A DNA stretch of 27,088 nucleotides from Saccoglossus kowalevskii (GCF_000003605.2 NW_003120885.1:1-27088), one strand, 5' to 3'. Shown: positions 8,266 to 16,891, counted from the first letter of the stretch. Numbers and translations: made by a program. The notes: a model not told the origin generated them from the sequence alone.

Positions 8266-8361
8266 CATCATCATTTTTATTCCACATTACATACTAACTA
8301 TTTCCCTGGATTTTTTGCCTAGCCGAAGTATTATATTACATCCAATTCCGACGAATATTCA

Positions 8362-8481
8362 GCCTACAGCCAAACCAAAGCAGAATACACCAGTTCTCGT
8401 CTGATTACTGAAGTTAATCTGCATTGGGCGTGGTTAGTACTTGCATGGGAGACCGTCTGGGAATACCACGTGCAGTAGGCT
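8362..8481 (+). rRNA. 5S rRNA gene, unit 40 (class II)
   Basis: Full 120 nt with T7A, T17A, T18A, C41T, C45T, G57T, C64T and G95T. T5 follows. First of a 3-unit tandem duplication (40-42, 43-45). Confidence 0.87.
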
Positions 8482-8577
8482 CTTCAACATTTTTATTCCA
8501 CATTACATACTAACTTTTTTCCATGTTTTTTTGCCTAGCCGAAGCATTAAATGACATCCAATTGCGACGAAAATTCA

Positions 8578-8697
8578 GCCTACAGCCAAACCAATGCAGA
8601 ATACACCAGTTCTCATCCGATCACTGAAGTTAATCTGCATCGGGCATGGTTAGTACTTGCATGGGAGACCGGCTGGGAATACCACGTGCAGTAGGCT
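8578..8697 (+). rRNA. 5S rRNA gene, unit 41 (class II)
   Basis: Full 120 nt with T7A, T17A, G38A, G57T and G69A. T-run replaced by ATTATTATT. Confidence 0.88.
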
Positions 8698-8793
8698 TAT
8701 CAACATTATTATTCCACCGTACATACTAAATTTTTCCCGGGATTGTTTGCCTAGCCGAAGTATTAAATTAAATCCAATTCCGACGAAAATTCA

Positions 8794-8913
8794 GCCTACT
8801 GCCAACCCATTGCAGAATACACCAGTTCTCGTCTGATCACTGAAGTTTAGCTGCATTGGGCGTGGTTAGTACTTGCATGGGAGACCGGCTGGGAATGCCA
8901 CGGGCAGTAGGCT
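8794..8913 (+). rRNA. 5S rRNA gene, unit 42
   Basis: Full 120 nt with A13C, C41T, A55T, C64T, A104G (loop E) and T110G. Identical to unit 112. T5 follows. Confidence 0.88.
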
Positions 8914-9009
8914 CATCAACATTTTTACTCCACATTACATACTAACATTTTCCCATAATTTTTTACCTAGCCGAAGCAATAAATGACCTCCAATTGCAAA
9001 GAATATTCA

Positions 9010-9129
9010 GCCTACAGCCAAACCAAAGCAGAATACACCAGTTCTCGTCTGATTACTGAAGTTAATCTGCATTGGGCGTGGTTAGTACTTGCATGGGAGA
9101 CCGGCTGGGAATACCACGTGCAGTAGGCT
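9010..9129 (+). rRNA. 5S rRNA gene, unit 43 (class II)
   Basis: Full 120 nt with T7A, T17A, T18A, C41T, C45T, G57T and C64T; unit 40 without G95T. T5 follows. Confidence 0.88.
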
Positions 9130-9225
9130 CATCAACATTTTTATTCCACCGTACATACTAACTTTTTTCCATGTTTTTTTGCCTAGCCGAAGCATTAAAT
9201 GACATCCAATTGCGACGAAAATTCA

Positions 9226-9345
9226 GCCTACTGCCAAACCAATGCAGAATACACCAGTTCTCATCCGATCACTGAAGTTAATCTGCATCGGGCATGGTTA
9301 GTACTTGCATGGGAGACCGGCTGGGAATACCACGTGCAGTAGGCT
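9226..9345 (+). rRNA. 5S rRNA gene, unit 44 (class II)
   Basis: Full 120 nt with T17A, G38A, G57T and G69A; unit 41 without T7A. T-run replaced by ATTATTATT. Confidence 0.89.
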
Positions 9346-9441
9346 TATCAACATTATTATTCCACCGTACATACTAACTTTTTCCCGGGATTGTTTGCCT
9401 AGCCGAAGTATTAAATTAAATCCAATTCCGACCAATATTCA

Positions 9442-9561
9442 GCCTACTGCCAAACCATTGCAGTATACACCAGTTCTCGTCTGATCACTAGAGTTAAGCT
9501 GCATCGGGCGTGGTTAGTACTTGCGTGGGAGACCGGCTGGGTATACCACGTGCAGTAGGCA
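9442..9561 (+). rRNA. 5S rRNA gene, unit 45
   Basis: Full 120 nt with A23T, C41T, G49A/A50G (CACTAGAG), A84G, A101T (loop E) and T120A. T6 follows. Confidence 0.88.
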
Positions 9562-9657
9562 TATCAACTTTTTTATTCCACCGTACATACCAACCTTTTC
9601 CCGGGATTTATTGCCTAGCCGAAGTATTAAATTACATTCAATTCCGACGAAAATTCA

Positions 9658-9777
9658 GCCTACTGCCAACCCATTGCAGAATACACCAGTTCTCGTCTGA
9701 TTACTGAAGTTAATCTGCATTGGGCGTGGTTAGTACTTGCATGGGAGACCGGCTGGGAATACCACGTGCAGTAGGCT
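9658..9777 (+). rRNA. 5S rRNA gene, unit 46 (class II)
   Basis: Full 120 nt with A13C, C41T, C45T, G57T and C64T. Five-prime half resembles unit 92, 3' half unit 43. T4 follows. Confidence 0.89.
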
Positions 9778-9871
9778 CTTCAACATTTTATTCCACATTA
9801 CATACTAACATTTTCCCATGTTTTTTGCCTAGCCGAAGCAATAAATGACCTCCAATTGCAAAGAATATTCA

Positions 9872-9992
9872 GCTTACAGCCAAACCAATGCAGAATACAC
9901 CAGTTCTTGTCCGATTACTGAAGTTAAGATGCATCGGGGCGTGGTTAGTACTTCCATGGGAGACAGGCTAGGAATACCACGTGCAGTAGGCT
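9872..9992 (+). rRNA. 5S rRNA gene, unit 47 (1-nt insertion)
   Basis: 121 nt; a fourth G at 65-67. C3T, T7A, T17A, C37T, C45T, C58A, G82C, C93A and G98A. G82C and C93A damage helix IV. T5 follows. Confidence 0.83.
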
Positions 9993-10088
9993 TATCAACA
10001 TTTTTATTCCACCGTACATACTAACATTTTCCCATGTTTTTTTGCCTAGCCGAAGCAATAAATTACATCCAATTGCATCGAATATTCA

Positions 10089-10208
10089 GCCTACTGCCAA
10101 CCCATTGCCGAATACACCAGTACTCGTCCGATCACTGAAGTTAAGTTGCATCGGGTGTGGTTAGTAATTGCATGGGAGACCGGCTGGGAATACCATGTGC
10201 AGTAGGCT
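10089..10208 (+). rRNA. 5S rRNA gene, unit 48
   Basis: Full 120 nt with A13C, A21C, T34A, C58T, C68T, C79A and C108T. T5 follows. Confidence 0.87.
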
Positions 10209-10304
10209 CATCAACATTTTTATTCCACATTACAAATTAACATTTTCCCATAATTTTTTACCTAGCCGAAGCAATAAATGACCTCCAATTGCAAAGAATA
10301 TTCA

Positions 10305-10424
10305 GCCTACAGCCAAACCAATGCAGAATACACCAGTTCTCGTCCGATCACTGAAGTTAATCTGCATCGGGCGTGGTTAGTACTTGCATGGGAGACCGGC
10401 TGGGAATACCACGTGCAGTAGGCT
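10305..10424 (+). rRNA. 5S rRNA gene, unit 49 (class II)
   Basis: Full 120 nt, same gene haplotype as unit 33 (T7A, T17A, G57T). T4 follows (TTTTAATT). Confidence 0.92.
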
Positions 10425-10520
10425 CATCAACATTTTAATTCCACATTACATACTAACATTTTCCCATAATTGTTTACCTAGCCGAAGCAATAAATGACAT
10501 CCAATTGCAAAGAATATTCA

Positions 10521-10640
10521 GCCTACAGCCAAACCAATGCAGAATACACCAGTTCTCGTCTGATCACTGAAGTTAATCTGCATCGGGCATGGTTAGTCCT
10601 TGCATGGGAGACTGGCTGGGAATACCACGTACAGTAGGCT
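10521..10640 (+). rRNA. 5S rRNA gene, unit 50 (class II)
   Basis: Full 120 nt with T7A, T17A, C41T, G57T, G69A, A78C (loop E), C93T and G111A. T5 follows. Confidence 0.87.
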
Positions 10641-10736
10641 CATCAACATTTTTATTCCACATTACATACCAACATTTTCCCATGTTTTTTTGCCTAGCCG
10701 AAGCAATAAATGACATCCAATTGCAACGAATATTCA

Positions 10737-10856
10737 GCCTACTGCCAAACCAATGTAGAATACACCAGTTCACGTCCGATTACAGATGTTAAGCTGCATC
10801 GGGCGTGGTTAGTACTTGCATGGGAGACCGGCTGGGAATACCACGTGCAGTAGGCT
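10737..10856 (+). rRNA. 5S rRNA gene, unit 51
   Basis: Same gene sequence as unit 27, including the GATTACAGATG cluster in place of GATCACTGAAG. T5 follows. Confidence 0.88.
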
Positions 10857-10952
10857 CATCAACATTTTTATTCCACCGTACATACTAACTTTTTCCCGAG
10901 ATTTTTTGCCAAGCCGAAGTATTAAATTAAATCCAATTCTGACGAATACTCA

Positions 10953-11072
10953 GCCTACTGTCAAACTATTGCAGAATACACCAGTTCTCGTCCGGTCACT
11001 GAAGTTAAGCTGCATCGGGCATGGTTAGTACTTGCATGGGAGACCGGCTGGGAATACCACGTGCAGTAGGCT
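10953..11072 (+). rRNA. 5S rRNA gene, unit 52
   Basis: Full 120 nt with C9T, C15T, A43G and G69A. Unit 28 lacking T25C and C37T. T5 follows. Confidence 0.89.
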
Positions 11073-11167
11073 CATCAACATTTTTATTTCACATTACATA
11101 CTAACTTTTTCCTATGATTTTTTCCTAGCCATAGCATGAAATGACATCCAATTCCGACGTATATTCA

Positions 11168-11287
11168 GCCTACTGCCAAACCATTGCAGAATACACCAGT
11201 TCTCGTCCGATCACTAAAGTTAAGCTGCATCGGGCGTGGTTGGTACTTGCATGGGAGACCGGCTAACAATACCATGTGCAGTAGGCT
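11168..11287 (+). rRNA. 5S rRNA gene, unit 53
   Basis: Full 120 nt with G49A, A75G (loop E), GGG98-100AAC and C108T. Sister of unit 29. T5 follows. Confidence 0.87.
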
Positions 11288-11383
11288 CATCAACATTTTT
11301 ATTCCACCATACATACTAACTTTTTTCCATGATTTTTTGCCTAGCCGAAGCATTAAATGACATCCAATTGCGACGAATATTCA

Positions 11384-11502
11384 GCCTACTGCCAAACCAT
11401 TGCCGAATACACCAGTTCTCGTCCGATCACTGAAGTTAAGCTGCATCGGGCGTGGTTAGTACTTGCATGGTATAACGGCTGGGAATTCCATGTGCACTAG
11501 CT
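11384..11502 (+). rRNA. 5S rRNA gene, unit 54 (degenerate)
   Basis: 119 nt with the damaged 3' end GCACTAGCT, plus A21C, G88T, G90T, C92A, A104T and C108T. Only TTT follows. Sister of unit 30 and probably non-functional. Confidence 0.76.
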
Positions 11503-11597
11503 CATCAACATATTTATTCACCGTACATACTAACTTTTTCCCGGGATTTTTTGCCTTGCCGAAGTATTAAATTACATCCAATTCTGACGAATATTCA

Positions 11598-11716
11598 ACC
11601 GAATGACAACCATTGCAGAATACACCAGTTCTCATCCGATCACTGAAGTTAAGCCGCATCGGGCGTGGTTAGTACTTGCACGGGAGATCGGCTGGGAATA
11701 CCACGTGCAGTAGGCT
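11598..11716 (+). rRNA. 5S rRNA gene, unit 55 (5' end replaced)
   Basis: 119 nt. The first 12 nt read ACCGAATGACAA instead of GCCTACTGCCAA, which destroys helix I. G38A, T59C, T85C and C92T. T-run interrupted (TTTGT). Unit 123 carries a similar 5' end. Confidence 0.78.
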
Positions 11717-11812
11717 CATCAACATTTGTATTCCACATTACATACTAACTTTTTCCCATGATTTTTTGCCTAGACGAAGCATTAAATGACATACAATTCG
11801 GACGAATATTCA

Positions 11813-11932
11813 GCCTACTGCCAAACCATTGCAGAATACACCAGTTCTTGTCCGATCACTGAAGTTAAGCTGCATCGGGCGTGGTTAGTACTTGCATTGG
11901 AGACCGGCTGGGAATACCACCTGCAGTAGGCT
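11813..11932 (+). rRNA. 5S rRNA gene, unit 56
   Basis: Full 120 nt with C37T, G86T and G109C. T-run replaced by ATTATTATT. Confidence 0.9.
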
Positions 11933-12028
11933 TATCAACATTATTATTCCACCGTACATACCAACTTTTTCCCGGGATTTGTTGCCTAAACGAAGTCTTA
12001 AATTTCATTCAATTCCGACGAATATTCA

Positions 12029-12148
12029 GCCTACTGCCAAACCGTTGCATAATACACCAGTTCTCGTCCGATCACTGAAGTTAATCTGCATCGGGCATGG
12101 TTAGTACTTGCATGGGAGACCGGCTGGGAATACCACGTGCAGTAGGCT
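12029..12148 (+). rRNA. 5S rRNA gene, unit 57 (class II)
   Basis: Full 120 nt with A16G, G22T (helix II), G57T and G69A. T5 follows. Confidence 0.89.
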
Positions 12149-12245
12149 TATCAACATTTTTATTCCACCGTACATACTAACTTTTTCCCGAGGATTGTTT
12201 GTCTAGCCGAAGTATTAAATTAAATCCATTTCCGACCAATATTCA

Positions 12246-12364
12246 TCTACTGCCAAACCATTGCAGTATACACCAGTTCTCGTCCGATCACTGAAGTTAA
12301 GCTGCATCGGGCGTGGTTAGTACTTGCGTTGGAGACCGGCTGGGTATACCACGTGCAGTAGGCA
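12246..12364 (+). rRNA. 5S rRNA gene, unit 58 (5' deletion)
   Basis: 119 nt; the 5' end reads TCTACTGCC, one base short. A23T, A84G, G86T, A101T and T120A. T6 follows. The 3' half matches units 45 and 91. Confidence 0.84.
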
Positions 12365-12389
12365 TATCAACTTTTTTATTCCACCGTAC

Positions 12390-12720
12390 ATACCAACATT
12401 TTCCCGGGATTTGTTGCCTAGCCGAAGTATTAAATTACATTCAATTCCGACGAATATTCAGCCTACTGCCAAACCATTGCAGAGTACACCAGTTCTCGTC
12501 TGATCACTGAAGTTTAGCTGCATCGGGCGTGGTTAGTACTTGCATGGGAGACCGGCTGGGAATACCACGTGCATTAGGCTCATTAACATTTTTATTCCAC
12601 CGTACATACTAACTTTTTTCCGGGATTTTTTGCCTTGCCGAAATATTAAATTACATCCAATTCCGACGAATATTCAGCCTACTGTCAAACCATTGCAGAA
12701 TATACCAGTTCTCGTCCGAT
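12390..12720 (+). repeat. Block copy at 19843-20173
   Basis: Units 59-60 match 94-95 at an offset of 7,453 bp until the middle of the second gene, where unit 60 turns into class III. Confidence 0.78.
12461..12580 (+). rRNA. 5S rRNA gene, unit 59
   Basis: Full 120 nt with A24G, C41T, A55T and G114T. Sister of unit 94. T5 follows. Confidence 0.9.
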
Positions 12721-12795
12721 CACTGAAGTTAAGCTCACCGGACGTGGTTAGTACTTGCATGGGAGACCGGCTGAGAATACCACGTGCAGTAGGCT
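12677..12795 (+). rRNA. 5S rRNA gene, unit 60 (class III, helix II replaced)
   Basis: 119 nt with CTCACCGGACG in place of the helix II 3' strand, and C9T, C27T, G99A. The 5' half matches unit 95, which is class I, so a class switch happened within the gene. T5 follows. Confidence 0.8.
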
Positions 12796-12858
12796 CATCA
12801 ACATTTTTATTCTCCCGTACATACTAACTTTTCCCATGTTTTTTTGCCTAGCCGAAGC

Positions 12859-12865
12859 AATAAAT
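12859..12865 (+). promoter_or_regulatory. TATA-like upstream element of unit 61 (array-wide)
   Basis: AATAAAT at -32 to -26. Nearly every unit has ATTAAAT or AATAAAT at this distance; a GTAAAAAAT form occurs before units 9, 15, 25, 88 and 125. Arthropod 5S genes are known to need sequence near -30, which supports but does not prove a promoter role. Confidence 0.5.
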
Positions 12866-12939
12866 GACATCCAATTGCAAAGAATATTCAGCCTACTGCC
12901 AATCCATTGCAGAATACACCAGTTCTCGTCCGATCACTG

Positions 12940-12954
12940 AAGTTAAGCTGCATC
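12940..12954 (+). promoter_or_regulatory. Box A of the internal 5S promoter (unit 61 as example)
   Basis: AAGTTAAGCTGCAT at gene positions 50-64 matches the eukaryotic 5S box A. Most class-defining changes in the array (G57T, G57A, T53C, T59C) fall here, so classes may differ in transcription. Confidence 0.75.
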
Positions 12955-12956
12955 GG

Positions 12957-12962
12957 GCGTGG
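12957..12962 (+). promoter_or_regulatory. Intermediate element, unit 61 as example
   Basis: GCGTGG at gene positions 67-72, between boxes A and C. The recurrent G69A change alters it and also breaks a helix V pair. Confidence 0.6.
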
Positions 12963-12969
12963 TTAGTAC

Positions 12970-12987
12970 TTGCATGGGAGACCGGCT
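12970..12987 (+). promoter_or_regulatory. Box C of the internal 5S promoter (unit 61 as example)
   Basis: Gene positions 80-97, TTGCATGGGAGACCGGCT, the main TFIIIA contact in animal 5S genes. It carries C83 and G95 instead of the usual G and C. Half of it is deleted in units 1 and 99. Confidence 0.72.
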
Positions 12988-13018
12988 GGGAATACCACGT
13001 GCAGTTGGCTCATCAACA

Positions 13019-13023
13019 TTTTT
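13019..13023 (+). terminator. Pol III T5 terminator after unit 61 (array-wide)
   Basis: TTTTT begins 9 nt after the gene, in CATCAACATTTTTATTCC. Most units have this; about 17 have it reduced below four Ts. The implied primary transcript carries a short 3' trailer to be trimmed. Confidence 0.75.
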
Positions 13024-13107
13024 ATTCCACCGTACATACTAACTTTTTCGCGGGATTTTTTTGCATAGCCTAAGCATTAAACGACATCCAATTCCGACGA
13101 ATATTCA

Positions 13108-13227
13108 GCCTACTGCCAACCCATTGCAGAATACACCAGTTCTCGTCCGATCACTGAAGTTAAGCTGCGACGGGCCTGCTTAGTACTTGCATGGGAGACC
13201 GGCTGGGAATACCACGTGCATTAGGCT
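13108..13227 (+). rRNA. 5S rRNA gene, unit 62
   Basis: Full 120 nt with A13C, A62G, T63A, G69C, G72C and G114T; helices II and V are both disturbed. T5 follows. Confidence 0.86.
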
Positions 13228-13323
13228 CATTAACATTTTTATTCCACCGTACATACTAACTTTTTTCCGGGATTTTGTGTCTAGCCGAAGCGTTAAACGA
13301 CATCCAATGTCGACGAATATTCA

Positions 13324-13443
13324 GCCTACTGCCAAACCATTGCAGAATACACCAGTTCTCGTCCGATCACTGAAGTTAAGCTGCATCGGGCGTGGTTAGT
13401 ACTTGCATGGGAGACCAGCTGTGAATACCACGTGCAGTAGGCT
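13324..13443 (+). rRNA. 5S rRNA gene, unit 63
   Basis: Full 120 nt with G94A and G99T only. T5 follows, but the next spacer is shortened. Confidence 0.91.
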
Positions 13444-13511
13444 GATGAACATTTTTATTAAACCGTCCATAGCCGAAGCAATAAATGACATCCAATTGCA
13501 ATTAATTTTCA

Positions 13512-13631
13512 GCCTATTGCCAACCCATTGCAGAATACACTGGTTCTCGTACGATCACTGATGTTAAGCTGCATAGGGCGTGGTTAGTACTTGCATGGGA
13601 GACCGGCTGGGAATACCACGTGCAGTAGGCT
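13512..13631 (+). rRNA. 5S rRNA gene, unit 64
   Basis: Full 120 nt with C6T, A13C, C30T, A31G, C40A, A51T and C64A. Preceded by a spacer of only 68 bp that lacks the central T-run. T5 follows. Confidence 0.86.
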
Positions 13632-13727
13632 CGTCAACATTTTTATTCCACATTACATACTAACATTTTCCCATGTTTTTTTGCCTAGCCGAAGCAATAA
13701 ATGACATCCAATTGCAACGAATATTCA

Positions 13728-13847
13728 GCCTACTGCCAAAACAATGCAGAATACACCAGTTCACGTCTGATCACTGAAGTTAAGCTGCATCGGGCGTGGT
13801 TAGTACTTGCAAGGAAGACCGGCTGGGAATACCACGTGCATTAGGCT
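13728..13847 (+). rRNA. 5S rRNA gene, unit 65
   Basis: Full 120 nt with C14A, T17A, T36A, C41T, T85A, G88A and G114T. Sister of unit 78. T5 follows. Confidence 0.87.
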
Positions 13848-13943
13848 CATCAACATTTTTATTCCACCATACATACTAACTTTTTCCCGGGATTTTTTGC
13901 CTAGCCGAAGTATTAAGTTACATCCAATTCCGACGAATATTCA

Positions 13944-14062
13944 ACCTACTGACAAACCATTGCAGAATACACCTGTTCTCGTCCGATCATTGAAGTTAAG
14001 CCCACCAGACGTGGTTAGTACTTGCATGGGAGACCGGCTGAGAATACCGCATGCAGTAGGCT
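13944..14062 (+). rRNA. 5S rRNA gene, unit 66 (class III, helix II replaced)
   Basis: 119 nt with CCCACCAGACG in place of the helix II 3' strand; G1A, C9A, A31T, C47T, G99A, A107G and G109A. Sister of units 79 and 119. Helices I, II and V are all affected, so a pseudogene is likely. T5 follows. Confidence 0.76.
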
Positions 14063-14158
14063 CATCAACATTTTTATTCCACCGTACATACTAACTTTTT
14101 CGCGGGATTTTTTGCATAGCCGAAGCATTAAACGACATCCAATTCCGACGAATATTCA

Positions 14159-14278
14159 GCCTACTGCCAACCCATTGCAGAATACACCAGTTCTCGTCCG
14201 ATCACTGAAGTTAAGCTGCATCGGGCGTGGTTAGTACTTGCATTGGAGACCGGCTGGGAATACCACGTGCAGTAGGCT
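14159..14278 (+). rRNA. 5S rRNA gene, unit 67 (near consensus)
   Basis: Full 120 nt, only A13C and G86T from the consensus; G86T costs one helix IV pair. T5 follows. Confidence 0.93.
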
Positions 14279-14375
14279 CATCAACATTTTTATTCCACCG
14301 TACATACTAACTTTTTCCCGGGATTTTTTTGCCTAGCCGAAGTATTAAATTAAATCCAATTCCGACCAATATTCA

Positions 14376-14495
14376 GCCTACTGCCAAACCATTGGAGTAT
14401 ACACCAGTTCTCGTCCGATCACTGAAGTTAAGCTGCATCTGGCGTGGTTAGTACTTGCATGGGAGATCGGCTGGGAATACCACGTGCAGTAGGCT
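14376..14495 (+). rRNA. 5S rRNA gene, unit 68
   Basis: Full 120 nt with C20G (helix II), A23T, G65T and C92T. T6 follows. Confidence 0.89.
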
Positions 14496-14591
14496 CATCA
14501 ACTTTTTTATTCCACATTACATACTAACTTTTTCCTATGATTTTTTTCCTAGCCGTAGCATTAAATGACATCCAATTCCGACGTATATTCA

Positions 14592-14711
14592 GCCTACTGC
14601 CAAACCATTGCAGAATACACCAGTTCTCGTCCGATCACTGAAGTTAAGCTGCATCGGGCGTGGTTAGTACTTGCATGGGAGACCGGCTGAGAATACCATG
14701 AGCAGTGAGCT
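14592..14711 (+). rRNA. 5S rRNA gene, unit 69
   Basis: Full 120 nt with G99A, C108T, T110A, A116G and G117A; the 5' two thirds match the consensus. T5 follows. Confidence 0.89.
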
Positions 14712-14807
14712 CATCAACATTTTTATTCCACTGTACATACTAACTTTTTTCCATGCTTTTTTTCCTAGCCGAAGCACTAAATGACATCCAATTGCGACGA
14801 ATATTCA

Positions 14808-14927
14808 GCCTTCTGCCAAACCAATGCAGAATACACCAGTTCTCGTCCGATCACTGAAGTTAATCTGCATCGGGCATGGTTAGTACTTGCATGGGAGACC
14901 GGCTAGGAATACCACGTGCAGTAGGCT
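14808..14927 (+). rRNA. 5S rRNA gene, unit 70 (class II)
   Basis: Full 120 nt with A5T (helix I), T17A, G57T, G69A and G98A. T-run replaced by ATTATTATT. The 3' half matches unit 18. Confidence 0.88.
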
Positions 14928-15020
14928 TATCAACATTATTATTCCCGTACATGCAAAGTTTTCCCGGGATTTGTTGCCTAGCCAAAGTATTAAATTACAT
15001 TCTATTCCGACAAATATTCA

Positions 15021-15140
15021 GCCTACTGCCAAACCATTGCAGAATACACCAGTTCTCGTCCGATCACTGAAGTTAAACTGCATCGGGCGTGGTTAGTACT
15101 TGCATGGTAGACCGGCTGGGAATACCAAGTGCAGTAGGCT
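15021..15140 (+). rRNA. 5S rRNA gene, unit 71
   Basis: Identical gene sequence to units 2 and 19 (G57A, G88T, C108A). T5 follows. Confidence 0.9.
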
Positions 15141-15236
15141 CATCAACATTTTTATTCCACATTACATACTAACATTTTCCCATAATTTTTTACCTAGCCG
15201 AAGCAATAAATGACCTCCAATTGCAAAGAATATTCA

Positions 15237-15356
15237 GCCTACAGCCAAACCAATGAAGAATACACCAGTTCTCGTCCGATCACTGAAGTTAATCTGCATC
15301 AGGCGTGGTTAGTACTTGCATGGGAGACCGGCTGGGAATACCACGTGCAGAAGGCT
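15237..15356 (+). rRNA. 5S rRNA gene, unit 72 (class II)
   Basis: Full 120 nt with T7A, T17A, C20A, G57T, G65A and T115A. Same as unit 113; close to unit 20. T5 follows. Confidence 0.88.
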
Positions 15357-15451
15357 CATCAACATTTTTATTCCACATTACATACTAACATTTTCCTATG
15401 TTTTTTGCCTAGCCGAAGCAATAAATGACATCCAATTGCAACGAATATTCA

Positions 15452-15571
15452 GCCTACTGCCAAACCAGTGAAGAATACACCAGTTCACGTCCAATCACTG
15501 AAGTTAAGCTGCATCGGGCGTGGTTAGTACTTGCAAGGGAGACCGGTTGGGAATACCACGTGCATTAGGCT
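15452..15571 (+). rRNA. 5S rRNA gene, unit 73
   Basis: Full 120 nt with T17G, C20A, T36A, G42A, T85A, C96T and G114T. Unit 22 plus C96T. T5 follows. Confidence 0.87.
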
Positions 15572-15668
15572 CATCATCATTTTTATTCCACCGTACATAC
15601 TAACTTTTTCCCGGGATTTTTTTGGCTAGCCGATGTATTAAATTAAATCCAATTCCGACCAATATTCA

Positions 15669-15788
15669 GCCTACTGCCAAACCATTGCAGTATACACCAG
15701 TTCTCGTCCGATCACTGAAGTTAAGCTGCATCGGGCGTGGTCAGTACTTGCATGGGAGATCGGCTGGGAATACCACGTGCAGTAGGCT
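15669..15788 (+). rRNA. 5S rRNA gene, unit 74
   Basis: Full 120 nt with A23T, T74C and C92T. T5 follows. Confidence 0.91.
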
Positions 15789-15885
15789 CATCAACATTTT
15801 TATTCCACATTACATACTAACTTTTTCCTATGATTTTTTTCCTAGCCGTAGCATTAAATGACATCCAAATTCCTACGTATATTCA

Positions 15886-16004
15886 GCCTACTGCCAAACC
15901 ATTGCAGAATACACCAGTTCTCGTCCGATCACTGAAGTAAGCTGCATCGGGCGTAGTTAGTACTTGCATGGGAGACTGGCTGGGAATACCACGTGCAGTA
16001 GGCT
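15886..16004 (+). rRNA. 5S rRNA gene, unit 75 (1-nt deletion)
   Basis: 119 nt; one T is lost in box A (GAAGTAAGC). G71A and C93T. T5 follows. Confidence 0.86.
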
Positions 16005-16100
16005 CATCAACATTTTTATTCCACCGTACATACTAACTTTTTTCCATGATTTTTTGCCTAGCCGAAGCATTAAATGACATCCAATTGCGACGAATATTCA

Positions 16101-16220
16101 GCATACTGCCAAACCATTGCAGAATACACCAGTTCTCGTCCGATCACTGAAGTTAATCTGCATCGTGCATGGTTAGTACTTGCATGGGAGACCGGCTGGG
16201 AATACCACGTGCAGTAGGCT
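16101..16220 (+). rRNA. 5S rRNA gene, unit 76 (class II)
   Basis: Full 120 nt with C3A, G57T, G66T and G69A. T6 follows. Confidence 0.89.
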
Positions 16221-16316
16221 GATGAACTTTTTTATTCCACATTACATACTAGATTTTTCCTATTATTTTTTGCCTAGCCGAAGCAATAAATGACATCCAA
16301 TTGCGACGAGTATTCA

Positions 16317-16436
16317 GCCTACTGCCAAACCATTGCAGAATACACCAGTTCTCGTCCGATTACTGAAGTTAATCTGCATTGGGCGTGGTTAGTACTTGCA
16401 TGGGAGACCGGCTGGGAATACCACGTGCAGTAGGCT
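16317..16436 (+). rRNA. 5S rRNA gene, unit 77 (class II)
   Basis: Full 120 nt with C45T, G57T and C64T. T5 follows. Confidence 0.91.
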
Positions 16437-16532
16437 CATCAACATTTTTATTCCACATTACATACTAACATTTTCCCATGTTTTTTTGCCTAGCCGAAGC
16501 AATAAATGACATCCAATTGCAACGAATATTCA

Positions 16533-16652
16533 GCCTACTGCCAAACCAATGCAGAATACACCAGTTCACGTCCGATCACTGAAGTTAAGCTGCATCGGGC
16601 GTGGTTAGTACTTGCAAGGAAGACCGGCTGGGAATACCACGTGCATTAGGCT
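16533..16652 (+). rRNA. 5S rRNA gene, unit 78
   Basis: Full 120 nt with T17A, T36A, T85A, G88A and G114T. T5 follows. Confidence 0.88.
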
Positions 16653-16748
16653 CATCAACATTTTTATTCCACCATACATACTAACTTTTTCCCGGGATTT
16701 TTTGCCTAGCCGAAGTATTAAGTTACATCCAATTCCGACGAATATTCA

Positions 16749-16860
16749 ACCTACTGACAAACCATTGCAGAATACACCTGTTCTCGTCCAATCATTGAAG
16801 TTAAGCCCACCAGACGTGGTGAGTACTTGCATGGGAGACCGGCTGAGAATACCGCATGCA
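16749..16860 (+). pseudogene. 5S unit 79, truncated at 3' end
   Basis: Class III copy like units 66 and 119, but a 72-bp deletion removes its last bases (GTAGGCT), its terminator and most of the spacer, joining GCATGCA to TTAACCAACATCC. Helix I cannot form. T74G also present. Confidence 0.87.
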
Positions 16861-16891
16861 TTAACCAACATCCATTTCCGACGAATATTCA

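Larger units (their letters stand above)
8341..9441 (+). repeat. Tandem three-unit duplication, 648-bp period
   Basis: Units 40-41 and 43-44 align at 648 bp, with the following ATTATTATT spacers also shared. Units 41-42 recur at 111-112, offset 14,983 bp. Confidence 0.78.
12891..13010 (+). rRNA. 5S rRNA gene, unit 61 (near consensus)
   Basis: Full 120 nt, only A13T and A116T (one helix I mismatch) from the consensus. Boxes A and C and loop E are intact, so it is one of the best candidates for an active gene here. T5 follows at 13019-13023. Confidence 0.94.
13640..14278 (+). repeat. Multi-unit block, copies at 16445-17011 and 25230-25624
   Basis: Units 65-67 match 78-80 (offset 2,805, then 2,733 after a 72-bp deletion), and 66-67 match 119-120 at an offset of 11,346 bp. 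Confidence 0.82.

Noticed and set aside
12841-12848. Central spacer T-run as a main terminator
   Set aside because: It lies about 45 bp before the next gene and after the proximal T5; it may be a fail-safe stop but nothing in the sequence separates that from plain A/T richness.
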